From NCBI RefSeq assembly GCF_024022995.1, contig NZ_CP099582.1:62001-126000 (forward strand): DNA of 64,000 nt, written 5' to 3'. The stretch comes from Thermococcus aggregans (GTDB lineage: Archaea > Methanobacteriota_B > Thermococci > Thermococcales > Thermococcaceae). The position numbers were made by a program, and so were the translations under genes. The notes below the pieces were generated by a model. It did not search any database. It had not been told where the DNA came from and worked only from the letters and a program-made list of their open reading frames with translations. Positions 44,517 through 52,789 of the stretch are shown here, in pieces; position 1 is the stretch's first letter, and each line of letters opens with the position of its first letter.

Positions 44517-45155
44517 TTAAAGTCCGAAAGCTCCTTTAACCCCATTGATAACAAGCTGAACAGCCATTGAAGCCAATATAAGACCCATCATTCGTGTGAT
44601 AAGCCTTATTCCCACTCTACCCAACCTTTGCTGCACCTTTTCTGCAGACCTAAGCACTAGGTAAACTGAAAAACTTGCCACAAAAATTGCAAGAATTACG
44701 GCCGCTTTTCCCGAATAATCGACGTTTTTCGCCATAGGTATCATTACCGCCGTTATAGAACCGAGACCGGAGATTAGAGGGATTGCTAAGGGGATTATGG
44801 CAATCTCACTCAAAGTTACGGCCTCTTCTTCCTCTTCGTGGCTTATCTTCACGGTTGATAGGTTACCGCTTAGCATTTCCATAGCCATCCTGAAGAGCAA
44901 AATCCCTCCTGCGATTGCAAAAGCATCTATTGTGGAACCAAAGAACTTGAATATCCACTCTCCTACGAGTGCAAAAGTTGTCAAGGTAATGAGGACAGCC
45001 ACTGATGTTCTCTTTGCCAAGCTTATAATTCCTTCACGAGATTTGCATTGCTGGACAATAGAGAGAAACACTGGGACGGCACCAATAGGGTTCATTACTG
45101 CGAATAAAGTTCCAAACACATAAAGGAATGTTTTAAAGAACGAAATCATCTTCAT
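44517..45155 (-). CDS. MarC/SnatA-family membrane protein
   Basis: A 212-residue protein with six hydrophobic helices. [21 protein letters not shown] and AVMIPMAK are family signatures of MarC (UPF0056). A Thermococcus member, SnatA, was described as a neutral amino-acid transporter, so transport is likely. Its start overlaps the ftsY stop as ATGA, indicating coupled expression with the SRP receptor. Confidence 0.88.
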   Translation of the reverse strand: MKMISFFKTFLYVFGTLFAVMNPIGAVPVFLSIVQQCKSREGIISLAKRTSVAVLITLTTFALVGEWIFKFFGSTIDAFAIAGGILLFRMAMEMLSGNLSTVKISHEEEEEAVTLSEIAIIPLAIPLISGLGSITAVMIPMAKNVDYSGKAAVILAIFVASFSVYLVLRSAEKVQQRLGRVGIRLITRMMGLILASMAVQLVINGVKGAFGL

Positions 45156-46054
45156 TCACCAAAAATCTTCTCCAGCATCCACTTTTCATCAAACGGCATT
45201 AAATCCTCATACCCCTGGCCAACCCCAACAAAAAGTATCGGAGCGCCAATGGCATGTGCTATGCTCAATGCCGCACCGCCCCTTGCATCTGCATCGAGTT
45301 TCGTTAAGATAACGCCATCGATTTTGACAGCTTCATTGAACTGCCTCGCCTGTTCTATTATCGCATTCCCAGCAAGTGCATCCCCTACGAATATGACCAA
45401 ATCTGGCTTTGTAACCCTGACTATTTTCTTCATTTCGTCCATGAGGTTTCTGTTCAGTTCGTTTCTTCCAGCAGTGTCAACCAAAACCACGTCAATGCCT
45501 CTTGCTTTTGCATGCTCTATGGCATCGTAAGCCACTGCAGCCGGGTCTGATTTGTAGCCATGTTTGATGACCTTAACACCAACCCTCTTAGCATGCTCCT
45601 CAATCTGCTCTATTGCCCCCGCTCTAAAGGTATCACTCGCAGCTATAACAACGCTTAAACCATTTTTCTTAAGCCAGTTGGCAAGTTTCGCTATTGTTGT
45701 TGTCTTTCCGCTTCCATTGAACCCTACAAAAACTATCACAAACGGCTTTTCTTTTTTTGATTTTATCATCTCAAGGAGATCTATGCGTTTTTCAGGCGTT
45801 AAAACTTCGAGAACGGCATCTCTAACGGCCTTTTCGACAATCTCCCTTTTGTTCGTACCTATTTTAACCTTTTGCCCAACGAGCTTCTGTTTTATTTTTT
45901 CTTTAAGTTCCTCCACAACCTCTAATGCCACATCTGCCTCCAAAAGCTCTAGCTCAAGATCCCAGAGTGCATTCTCGACGTCTTTTTCACTTATTTCAGT
46001 TTGGACAACTTTATCAACAAATGAGCTTAATTTCTCCTTAAGTTTTCCGAACAT
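45152..46054 (-). CDS. ftsY: Signal recognition particle receptor FtsY
   Basis: A 300-residue SRP GTPase. An N-terminal four-helix N domain (1 to ~95) precedes the G domain with [15 protein letters not shown] (G1), [10 protein letters not shown] (SRP insertion box), VLVDTAGR (G3) and [15 protein letters not shown] (G4/G5 region). It docks the ribosome-SRP complex at the membrane. The TATA element TTTATAAAT at 46096-46088 fits its promoter. Directly upstream on the same strand is a predicted C/D sRNA. Confidence 0.96.
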   Translation of the reverse strand: MFGKLKEKLSSFVDKVVQTEISEKDVENALWDLELELLEADVALEVVEELKEKIKQKLVGQKVKIGTNKREIVEKAVRDAVLEVLTPEKRIDLLEMIKSKKEKPFVIVFVGFNGSGKTTTIAKLANWLKKNGLSVVIAASDTFRAGAIEQIEEHAKRVGVKVIKHGYKSDPAAVAYDAIEHAKARGIDVVLVDTAGRNELNRNLMDEMKKIVRVTKPDLVIFVGDALAGNAIIEQARQFNEAVKIDGVILTKLDADARGGAALSIAHAIGAPILFVGVGQGYEDLMPFDEKWMLEKIFGE

Positions 46055-46099
46055 TCGTCCTCACCGGGGTTATGATTGCCGGACGAATTTATAAATATG

Positions 46100-46157
46100 A
46101 GCCTCAGCGATAGCTGGTGACATCACCCCTCAGTTCCGAAACCGTTCTTCATCGGCT
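46100..46157 (-). ncRNA. Predicted box C/D guide sRNA
   Basis: On the minus strand, in order: AGCC, box C-like GATGA (46153-46149), a 15-base guide, box D' CTGA (46133-46130), a 3-base spacer, box C' GTGATG (46126-46121), a 13-base guide, box D CTGA (46107-46104), then GGCT. AGCC and GGCT pair to close the terminal stem next to boxes C and D. Size (58 bases) and element spacing fit archaeal 2'-O-methylation guides. The guide before D' is AGAACGGTTTCGGAA; the one before D is TCACCAGCTATCG. Targets were not searched. Box C has C where T is usual. Confidence 0.72.
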
Positions 46158-46245
46158 ATCACATCTTACACCTCTCCACTTAAGGACTTTTTGCTGGAAA
46201 GAAAATTATAAAAGCTAAACGACAGACCATAGAAAGGGAGGCAAA

Positions 46246-47766
46246 TTGATCAGGGCTTTTGTGAATGGGAAAATATACCTATCTTTTAAACCGTTGAAAA
46301 CCGCAGAAGCAATAGTGGTAGGCAATGAAAAAGTTATTTACACTGGAGATAGTGAAAAGGCTCGCAAAATCGCAGAGGAACTTGGAGGAGAAGTTGTAGA
46401 CTTAAAGGGAAAAATCGTTATGCCGGGATTCATAGATTCCCATCTTCACCTAAGTTCTCTCGGGCAGTCTTTGAAAATGCTCAATCTAAAGGGAACAAAA
46501 AGCATAAAAGAGCTAAAGGAAAAGCTTAAGGAGTACGTCGGCAAAACGAATACAAGCTGGATTCTGGGCTTTGGATGGGATCAGGAGGAGCTTGGAAGGT
46601 ATCCCACAAAAAAAGATTTAGACGAGGTTGTTAACGATAAACCGGTGCTCTTGTATAGGACTTGTTTCCACGTAGCCCTTTTGAACACGAAGGCTATAGA
46701 AATTGTAGGCTTAGAAGAAGGAGAAGATGCAGACCCCGAAACAGGGATAGTAAAAGAAAATGCCCTGGAAAAGGTAAGAGAGGCCATAAACGAAGCCCTA
46801 ACGGTTGAAGATTACAAGCACTTTATCGAAGAAGGAGCAAAGTTCGTCCTTTCACAGGGAGTTACAAGTGTGGGATTCGTGAGCGTAAACAAGAAAAGCC
46901 TCAGAGCACTTTTAGAGCTGGACAAGGAAGGCAAGCTGCCTATTAGAGTGTTCGTATACCTAGATCCCTCCCTTCTCGAAGGGCTAAAAGATCTCAGCCT
47001 TACCAGAGGAGTTGGGAGTAAGAAAGTAAAGGTCATGGGGATAAAAGTTCTCGCCGATGGGAGCCTTGGGGCTCGGACAGCATGGCTTTCCGAACCATAT
47101 GAAGACTCTCCTACTACCGGGCACCCCAACATAAGCAAAGAAGAGTTGAGAGAGATAGTTCGGGAGGCACACCAACTAGGTCTTCAGATGGCAGTCCACG
47201 CAATAGGCGATAAAACCACTGACATGATCCTAGACATTTACGAAGAGTTTAGTGCTGAAAGAAACCGCATAGAACATGCATCAATTCTAAGGGAAGACCA
47301 AATAAAAAGGATGAAAAGGCTTGGAGTTGTTGCTTCGGTTCAGCCAAGGTTTGTAATAAGCGATTGGTGGGCAGTGAAGAGGGTTGGAAAAAGGAGGGCA
47401 AAGTGGGTTTATCCCTTCAAGAGCATGCTTGAAGAGGGAATCACAATAGGTTTTGGCACGGATTCTCCAATAGAGCCGGTGAACCCGTGGGAAAGCGTCT
47501 ATGCAGCGGTAACCCGGGGCAAATTTGAAGGCATTGAAACTTACGATTACACAAAAGACGAGTGCCTTTCCCTTGAAGAGAGCCTCCACAGCTATACCTA
47601 CGGTTCTGCCTACATAATGCATGCTGAAGATGAACTTGGAACACTTGAAAAGGGCAAATTTGGAGACTTCATTATAGTTGATCAGGATCCGTTTGAAGTT
47701 AAAGAAGAAGAGCTAAAAGACATAAAAGTCCTTGAAGTCTATGTATCCGGTTCAAAGAATTATTAG
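46246..47766 (+). CDS. Amidohydrolase family protein (COG1574/YtcJ-like)
   Basis: A 506-residue metal-dependent hydrolase. GFIDSHLHLSSLGQSL holds the HxH pair, later metal or active-site residues are in KVLADGSLGARTA, LQMAVHAIGDKTTDM, NRIEHAS and FGTDSPIEPVNPW. The family acts on exocyclic amide or imine bonds; the true substrate is not known. The start is a TTG at 46246 preceded by GGGAGG; no ATG fits. A TATA element AATTATAAAAG lies at 46203-46213. Its 3' end overlaps the convergent peptidase gene by 15 bases. Confidence 0.87.
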   Translation: MIRAFVNGKIYLSFKPLKTAEAIVVGNEKVIYTGDSEKARKIAEELGGEVVDLKGKIVMPGFIDSHLHLSSLGQSLKMLNLKGTKSIKELKEKLKEYVGKTNTSWILGFGWDQEELGRYPTKKDLDEVVNDKPVLLYRTCFHVALLNTKAIEIVGLEEGEDADPETGIVKENALEKVREAINEALTVEDYKHFIEEGAKFVLSQGVTSVGFVSVNKKSLRALLELDKEGKLPIRVFVYLDPSLLEGLKDLSLTRGVGSKKVKVMGIKVLADGSLGARTAWLSEPYEDSPTTGHPNISKEELREIVREAHQLGLQMAVHAIGDKTTDMILDIYEEFSAERNRIEHASILREDQIKRMKRLGVVASVQPRFVISDWWAVKRVGKRRAKWVYPFKSMLEEGITIGFGTDSPIEPVNPWESVYAAVTRGKFEGIETYDYTKDECLSLEESLHSYTYGSAYIMHAEDELGTLEKGKFGDFIIVDQDPFEVKEEELKDIKVLEVYVSGSKNY

Positions 47767-48819
47767 TTCTCTTTCAGCGTTTGTAAGCCTTTTTCCTTTT
47801 TTCTCTACAACAACGTCGTCTTCTATTCTTACACCGCCCAAATTGGGGACGTAAATGCCGGGTTCGATGGTAAACGTCATGCCGTTTTCAAGAACTCTCT
47901 CGTTTGTTTGGCTTATATAAGGCTCTTCATGGATTTCCAGACCCAATCCATGTCCCGTTCTGTGGATGAAGTACTCCCCATAGCCTTTACTGGCTATGTA
48001 ATTTCTTGCAGCCATGTCAACTTCTTTAGCTTTTATTCCTTCACGGACACTCTGGAAAGCCCTTTCTTGAGCTTCTTTAACGATCTCATAGATTTCCTTA
48101 AGCTTCTCGTTGGCATAGCCTATTGCCACAGTTCTTGTTATATCGGAGCAGTAACCCTTGTATCTTGCCCCAAAGTCGAGTATTACAAAGTCTCCACGCC
48201 TTATTTTCCTTTCACCGGGCGAATGATGGGGATTTGCGGCGTTTTTGCCAGAGGCAACTATTGGAGAAAAAGACACACCATCTGCTAGCTCCCTAATAAG
48301 GAACTCAATTTCCAACGCAACTTGCTTTTCGGTCTTTCCCACTAAGTCTCTGTTTATGATTTCATAAAAAACCTTATCTGCAATCTCAGCGGCCTTTTTC
48401 ATCAGCCTTATTTCTTTTTCACCCTTACGCATTCGCATCTCTTTTGTAACTGCACTCAGAGGATAAAAGGTGTAACCCTCTAAAAGCTGCTCAATACGAA
48501 TTAAGAAGCTTGCCCTCATTGTATCTTCAACCAAAATCCTGCCGCTTTTTAAGTTTAGGGAAGAAAGCACTCTTTCAAGAACCTCATAGGGATCCTCATC
48601 GTCCCCCCAGAACACTACGTTTTCCCATTCAACTTCATTTTCATAGAGCTTAGGGGCTATTAACACGCTCTCTCCATTTTTATTGACCACGAGAAGAAAC
48701 AGCCTTTCTTCAGTTGCTTGAGGTGCCATTCCAGTTAAATAATAGAGATTGCTACCGGGAGTTATCAGTGCACCATCATACTCCTCGAGGGCTTCCAAGA
48801 ACTTTTTCATTCTGTCCAT
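47752..48819 (-). CDS. M24-family Xaa-Pro aminopeptidase/dipeptidase
   Basis: A 355-residue creatinase-fold peptidase with an N-terminal domain (1 to ~120) and the pita-bread catalytic domain. The five metal ligands are visible: two Asp in VILDFGARYKGYCSDITRT, His in HRTGHGLGLEIHE, Glu in TFTIEPGIYV and Glu in GVRIEDDVVV. It cleaves X-Pro bonds during peptide degradation, important for this peptide-fermenting group. I chose ATG 48819 behind GGTGATTG; ATG 48810 is possible. Confidence 0.9.
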   Translation of the reverse strand: MDRMKKFLEALEEYDGALITPGSNLYYLTGMAPQATEERLFLLVVNKNGESVLIAPKLYENEVEWENVVFWGDDEDPYEVLERVLSSLNLKSGRILVEDTMRASFLIRIEQLLEGYTFYPLSAVTKEMRMRKGEKEIRLMKKAAEIADKVFYEIINRDLVGKTEKQVALEIEFLIRELADGVSFSPIVASGKNAANPHHSPGERKIRRGDFVILDFGARYKGYCSDITRTVAIGYANEKLKEIYEIVKEAQERAFQSVREGIKAKEVDMAARNYIASKGYGEYFIHRTGHGLGLEIHEEPYISQTNERVLENGMTFTIEPGIYVPNLGGVRIEDDVVVEKKGKRLTNAERELIIL

Positions 48820-48884
48820 GTGCAATCACCATATGAAACTTGCGGGCAAAATTTATAAGGCATTTCCCAAAAAGTTTCCTTGAT

Positions 48885-48962
48885 GCCCCGGTGGCCCAGT
48901 CTGGATAGGGCGCGAGGCTGCGGACCTCGAGGTCCGGGGTTCAAATCCCCGCCGGGGCGCCA
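48885..48962 (+). tRNA. tRNA-Arg (GCG)
   Basis: A complete cloverleaf with encoded CCA. The acceptor stem GCCCCGG pairs with CCGGGGC, the T arm is CGGGGTTCAAATCCCCG, and the anticodon stem CGAGG/CCTCG encloses CTGCGGA, giving anticodon GCG (arginine). AATTTATAAGG about 30 bases upstream is its TATA element. Confidence 0.95.
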
Positions 48963-49178
48963 ACAAAAATATCTTCTTACTTCCGTTGTTGTAATATAGA
49001 CATCCGAAAATTTTTGCAATAGATGGTCGTAATGTACCTAATCAATGCCATTCCCTAGAGAATAAAATGACCAAAAATTTTTAAATAACACCAAGTGATT
49101 AAAATATAGAGTGCTTCTTTCGGAGAGCTTCAGAGAATTAAAAACAATATATTCTAACAGACCAAGGAGGTGAAAGAG

Positions 49179-49268
49179 ATGATAGAAGACGCACTTATGC
49201 TCTATTTGATCAGCAATGCAAGAATCAACCAAGAAAAGAAAAAGAAACGAAAGCTCCTGCCCTTCTGA
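49179..49268 (+). CDS. Candidate 29-aa microprotein with strong expression signals
   Basis: A 30-codon frame, ATG 49179 to TGA 49266-49268, reading MIEDALMLYLISNARINQEK, then a Lys/Arg run and LLPF. The site GGAGGTGA at 49167-49174 is about as strong as any in the window, and TTTTTAAATAAC at 49078-49089 is a TATA element giving a leader of about 65 bases. A short helical N-terminus followed by a basic tail is predicted. The hairpin AGCTT-CGAA-AAGCT follows at 49277-49290. Whether it is translated is unproven; I recognise no family. Confidence 0.5.
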   Translation: MIEDALMLYLISNARINQEKKKKRKLLPF

Positions 49269-49342
49269 TTCCTTATAGCTTCGAAAAGCTTAAATACCTC
49301 TTTTTAGTAAATTAAAGTTAGAAAAAGTGAGGAGGTGATAAA

Positions 49343-50098
49343 ATGCCATACGTGGCAGTATTAGCAAATATCAACGGAAACTTCCCGGGACTTGTAAAAG
49401 CCCTTGGAAGAATCGAGGAGCTTAAGGAAGAAGGATACGAGATTGAAAAGTACTACATACTTGGAAACATCATTGGGCTGTTTCCCTATCCAAAGGAGGT
49501 TCTTGATGTTCTCGATGACCTAATCAAGAACAACAATGTAAAGATAATTCGTGGAGAGTTTGACCAGATAATAGCTATGAGCGACCCACATGCGGAGGGG
49601 CCAGAGTATATTGATGAACTTAACATTGAGCCCTACATAAAAGAGGCTTTAAAATACACATGGGAAAAGCTTGGCCACGAGGGAAGGGAGTTCATAAGAG
49701 ACTTGCCGATATATCTTGTAGACAAAATCGGTGAAAACGACATATTTGGAGTCTATGGGAGCCCATTAAATCCATTCGAAGGTAAGGTTCTTCCAGACCA
49801 GCCCACTACGTACTATGAAGCCATTATGAGACCGGTAAAAGACTATGAACTCCTATTAGTATCATCTCCAAAACTTCCTGTAAATGCCATGACAAGGTAC
49901 GGAAGGGTAGTGTGCCCAGGTAGCGTCGGATTTCCTCCCGGAAAGGAACACAAGGCAACTTTTGCCCTCATAAAGGTTGACAACCTGCACACAAAATTCG
50001 TAGAGGTTGACTACGACAAGAAGGTTATAGAGGATAAGATTAAAGCAGAAGGATTGCCAGAAGAGCTCATCAAAATCCTCTACCACGGAAAAGTTTGA
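49343..50098 (+). CDS. Calcineurin-like phosphoesterase-fold protein with lost metal ligands
   Basis: A 251-residue protein with the layout of YfcE/YvnB-like metallophosphoesterases but altered at each metal site. The usual SDIHGN is ANINGN (residues ~8-13), GDxxGYGP is GNIIGLFPYP, and RGNHD is RGEFD. The framework around them (CPGSVGFPPGKEHKATFALI at the end) is intact. It therefore keeps the fold but probably not the two-metal catalysis. It may bind a nucleotide or protein ligand. GGAGGTGAT lies just ahead of the ATG, and CTTAAATAC at 49289-49297 may be its TATA element. Confidence 0.8.
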   Translation: MPYVAVLANINGNFPGLVKALGRIEELKEEGYEIEKYYILGNIIGLFPYPKEVLDVLDDLIKNNNVKIIRGEFDQIIAMSDPHAEGPEYIDELNIEPYIKEALKYTWEKLGHEGREFIRDLPIYLVDKIGENDIFGVYGSPLNPFEGKVLPDQPTTYYEAIMRPVKDYELLLVSSPKLPVNAMTRYGRVVCPGSVGFPPGKEHKATFALIKVDNLHTKFVEVDYDKKVIEDKIKAEGLPEELIKILYHGKV

Positions 50099-51392
50099 TG
50101 AGATTTAGCATCTTCCCTATTTCTTTTCTGAAGAGCCACAAGTATATCATGAAAGCCAGTAGCAAAAGGCTTTTTGAAATAAATACAGTGGACTGCAACA
50201 GAATAGCTGCAACAAACTGAGCGTAACAGTCAAACGCTACTTTCAGCTTTTTGTTTGCCATGTAAAATGTCCCAATCAGTATTGAGAGGTATCCCAAGAA
50301 TAGCCCCAAAACCGCCCCATATTCCTTAAAGGGCTCAATTAACAGCAACCAGGCAATTAAAGAAACGCTTGCCCCCAACAGAGTTATAACAGTTCCTTCT
50401 TTCACATATTTTGTTGAATTCAATGCCACTATACTGGGGTTGTATGCTATATAAGTTTCCACCGCTATTAGAGCCAAGTAGAACTCACTGCCCAGGCGAA
50501 ACCCAAAGAGAATTGACAAAATCTCCCTGCCTACGAGTAAAAGAGAGAAAACAACCAAAGCTACTAGAAGAGAGAGTGTCTTTGTAGACTCTTCGGCAAG
50601 CCATTTTACGTACTCCATATCGTCTTTCCCGTATTTGTAAGAATACAACGGCATTATCGCCGATTGGAATACCTGCGGCAAGTAGGTTAGCAAAAATGCA
50701 GCCGAAAGAGAAGCTGAGACAATGCCGGCAACTTTAGGAGAAGCCAGCTTTTCACTTAGGAAATACGGCGCCTGAACAAGAAAAACTCCCGAGATTGTCC
50801 CAAGGAACGCAAAGCTGGAGTACTTCAAGAGAAGTTTGAATACATTAAGACTAGGTTTTCCAAACAATTTCTCCTTAAAAAGATATACAAATCCAAAAAT
50901 AGCTACTCCAGAAAGAAGACCAATATAAGGAAGGTAGTAATTTTCCGAAAAGAATCCCCCAATAAACAGAATAAACGCCCCTAACATTGCATAAGCGTAG
51001 ATCTCACCCCGATGAAGACCATAAATAAAGCTCCGAAACGTTAGCTGGAGCGCCCTCAAAACTGCTAAAATAGCCAGATAAAAGTTAAACGGGATCAAAG
51101 CTAAGCCAATGAAAGGAAAAGAAAACCCCAATACTGTCATGGACTTTATTTTTTCTATATCTCCCTTTCCCAAGAACTCGGAGGCGTACTTCCCCAAAGC
51201 CACAGCAAAAAAACTTAACGGAACAGCCAGTAAAAATGCCTGCGATATTAATGAATTTACCTTTCCTAAAACTTCTACGCCGAATCTCCTTGAAATAACT
51301 ATGCTGTAAATAAACCTGCTGAGGCCAAAAAGTGCCAAAGCCACGATACTCGCTATTGAGTGTCTTAGCATTACTTTTTTCTCGTAACTCAT
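50070..51392 (-). CDS. MOP-superfamily polysaccharide/lipid-linked oligosaccharide flippase
   Basis: A 440-residue membrane protein with about 12 helices. The N-terminal ALFGLSRFIYSIVISRRFGVEVLGKV and the paired-helix pattern fit the Wzx/MurJ-like MOP flippases. It probably moves lipid-linked sugar across the membrane, a role that suits the AglB and PMT-like enzymes elsewhere in the window. No good ribosome site precedes the ATG at 51392; ATG 51371 is an alternative. It lies 24 bases after the FUN14 gene and overlaps the convergent gene by 29 bases. Confidence 0.82.
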   Translation of the reverse strand: MSYEKKVMLRHSIASIVALALFGLSRFIYSIVISRRFGVEVLGKVNSLISQAFLLAVPLSFFAVALGKYASEFLGKGDIEKIKSMTVLGFSFPFIGLALIPFNFYLAILAVLRALQLTFRSFIYGLHRGEIYAYAMLGAFILFIGGFFSENYYLPYIGLLSGVAIFGFVYLFKEKLFGKPSLNVFKLLLKYSSFAFLGTISGVFLVQAPYFLSEKLASPKVAGIVSASLSAAFLLTYLPQVFQSAIMPLYSYKYGKDDMEYVKWLAEESTKTLSLLVALVVFSLLLVGREILSILFGFRLGSEFYLALIAVETYIAYNPSIVALNSTKYVKEGTVITLLGASVSLIAWLLLIEPFKEYGAVLGLFLGYLSILIGTFYMANKKLKVAFDCYAQFVAAILLQSTVFISKSLLLLAFMIYLWLFRKEIGKMLNLIKLFRGRGF

Positions 51393-51416
51393 GAAAGAAA
51401 ATAAATAACGCAGGAT

Positions 51417-51716
51417 TTAACCTTTGCGGAATCCCAGATAAAAGCCTGCAACAAATGCCCCTGTTCCGGGTAAAATCCCCTCCACTTTATCTGCAAGCGT
51501 TAAAGTCGAGGTAGTTGCGCTTTCTGCAAGGTTAAAGAGGGCATCAGTGTTTATCGTTATAACTCCCTTCTGCTGGAGCCAGAATAGACTCAATACATAT
51601 GCGCCTATCAATGTGAGCACTATTTTTATGAACTTCTTAAGCGCATAACCAGTTATAAAGCCGACAACAGCTCCAATCCCCATATCACCCACTATCCCAC
51701 TAACTTCAAAGTTCAT
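51417..51716 (-). CDS. FUN14-family membrane protein
   Basis: A 99-residue protein with three hydrophobic segments. The N-terminal GDMGIGAVVGFITGYALKKFIKI and C-terminal GTGAFVAGFYLGFRKG match the FUN14 family, known in eukaryotes from the mitophagy receptor FUNDC1; archaeal function is unknown. GGTGAGGT precedes the ATG. It is probably cotranscribed with the flippase gene. Confidence 0.86.
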   Translation of the reverse strand: MNFEVSGIVGDMGIGAVVGFITGYALKKFIKIVLTLIGAYVLSLFWLQQKGVITINTDALFNLAESATTSTLTLADKVEGILPGTGAFVAGFYLGFRKG

Positions 51717-51851
51717 TATACCTCACCGGTTGTATTTTTAGGTTTCCCTCATTAAAACACTTTTGTTTTCGACTTTTATAACGACAAAATGTTTAAATTG
51801 TATGAAAACAAGTATTTATAAGGCATAAAAGTTTTAAAATCAGATAATATG

Positions 51852-51868
51852 TATCATCGAGGGTGATA
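51852..51868. promoter_or_regulatory. Dyad TATCAT-CGAGG-GTGATA just before the padR start (near-match to the TGM)
   Basis: The 17-base element TATCATCGAGGGTGATA matches the Thermococcales glycolytic motif TATCAC-N5-GTGATA at 11 of 12 defined positions. Its right arm is also the GGGTGAT ribosome site of the PadR gene, which starts 4 bases on, so half of the match may be incidental. It could be an autoregulatory PadR operator or a weak Tgr site. Confidence 0.35.
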
Positions 51869-51871
51869 TAT

Positions 51872-52195
51872 ATGACAACTCCTATGGAGAGACTTAAGGA
51901 AAAGATGACAAAAGAAGTTCTGTGGATTTACATACTGAGACTGCTAAAGGATAGGCCCATGTACGCATACGAGCTCAAAAAGGAGATAAGGGAGAGATTT
52001 GGGTTTGAACCTGCTACAGTGAGTAGCTATGTGGTGCTCTACAAGCTTGAACACGATGGATATGTCACCTCAGAATGGCAGGAAAGCGAAACTGGAAAGC
52101 CCTCAAGGAAATATTACAAACTCACAAAAAAGGGAGAAAAACTCCTTGAGGATGGAATAAAATTTATAGAAGAAACATTAAACAAGCTTAAGTAA
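51872..52195 (+). CDS. PadR-family transcriptional regulator
   Basis: A 107-residue wHTH of PadR type: LRLLKDRPMYAYELKKEI, the recognition region FGFEPATVSSYVVLYKLEHDGYV, a wing ESETGKPSRKYYKLTKKG and a C-terminal dimerisation helix. It regulates an unknown gene, perhaps itself, through the dyad at its start. I chose ATG 51872 behind GGGTGAT; a GTG at 51863 lies inside that site. TATA-like TATTTATAAGG lies near 51813-51823. It diverges from FUN14. Confidence 0.87.
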   Translation: MTTPMERLKEKMTKEVLWIYILRLLKDRPMYAYELKKEIRERFGFEPATVSSYVVLYKLEHDGYVTSEWQESETGKPSRKYYKLTKKGEKLLEDGIKFIEETLNKLK

Positions 52196-52197
52196 CT

Positions 52198-52356
52198 CTA
52201 ACGTCCTGCTCCTCCTCTTGGCTCCTTAGCTTTTGGCCTCAATCCCTTGTATCCGCACTTTCTGCACTTCTCTGCTTTCCATGGGTTGGTAGCACCGCAC
52301 CTCATACATATATACTTCCTAAATATTCTTGCCTCTGCTTCAGGGAACCTCGCCAT
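52198..52356 (-). CDS. rpl40e: 50S ribosomal protein L40e
   Basis: A 52-residue zinc-ribbon ribosomal protein ([20 protein letters not shown], then a second CRKC pair in [17 protein letters not shown]). This gives the four-cysteine L40e layout and usual length. GGAGGGAT precedes the ATG at 52356; in-frame upstream codons are leader sequence. Its stop lies 2 bases past the convergent padR stop. Confidence 0.95.
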   Translation of the reverse strand: MARFPEAEARIFRKYICMRCGATNPWKAEKCRKCGYKGLRPKAKEPRGGAGR

Positions 52357-52473
52357 TTTAATCCCTCCATGATCTTGACTGTGTTCACTTACAAGCATTT
52401 CTTTTTAAGCTTTACCTTTTTTTATCCTTAATACCGAAAGCTTTTTAATCGAACTTTGCTCTTTCACTTATGA

Positions 52474-52561
52474 GCGGGGGTGCCCGAGCCTGGCCAAAGG
52501 GGCCGGACTTAAGATCCGGTGCCGTAGGGCTGCGCGGGTTCGAATCCCGTCCCCCGCACCA
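52474..52561 (+). tRNA. tRNA-Leu (TAA)
   Basis: A class II tRNA with a long variable arm and encoded CCA. The acceptor stem GCGGGGG pairs with CCCCCGC, the anticodon stem CCGGA/TCCGG encloses CTTAAGA, giving anticodon TAA (leucine), and the T arm is GCGGGTTCGAATCCCGT. CTTTTTAATCG near 52441 is a possible TATA element. Confidence 0.95.
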
Positions 52562-52789
52562 TTCCTTCAAAAGCAACCTTCTTTTTAGGAAACCTTAGAG
52601 AAGCAATCAACACTTCTCAGGTTATTATGTTAGTAACTTGCTACTTTGATACCCCTACTACAAATACAGCAACTTCTCAAGAATCATTTCATTCTACATC
52701 GGTGTTCAGTAAACAATAAACTTATCAGAATCCAGATATTTATTCTTAGTGCAAGACAAATATTTGGAGTAGTTAGTGAGGTGAGTTAA

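Noticed and set aside
45564-46094. 176-codon plus-strand open frame antisense to ftsY
   Set aside because: Low-complexity Ser/Thr/Phe shadow of the FtsY coding strand.
52562-52789. Possible att site or RNA gene in the gap after tRNA-Leu
   Set aside because: No copy of the tRNA 3' end occurs after the nuclease gene and no C/D, H/ACA or hairpin structure was found; only a short repeated ACTTCTCA.
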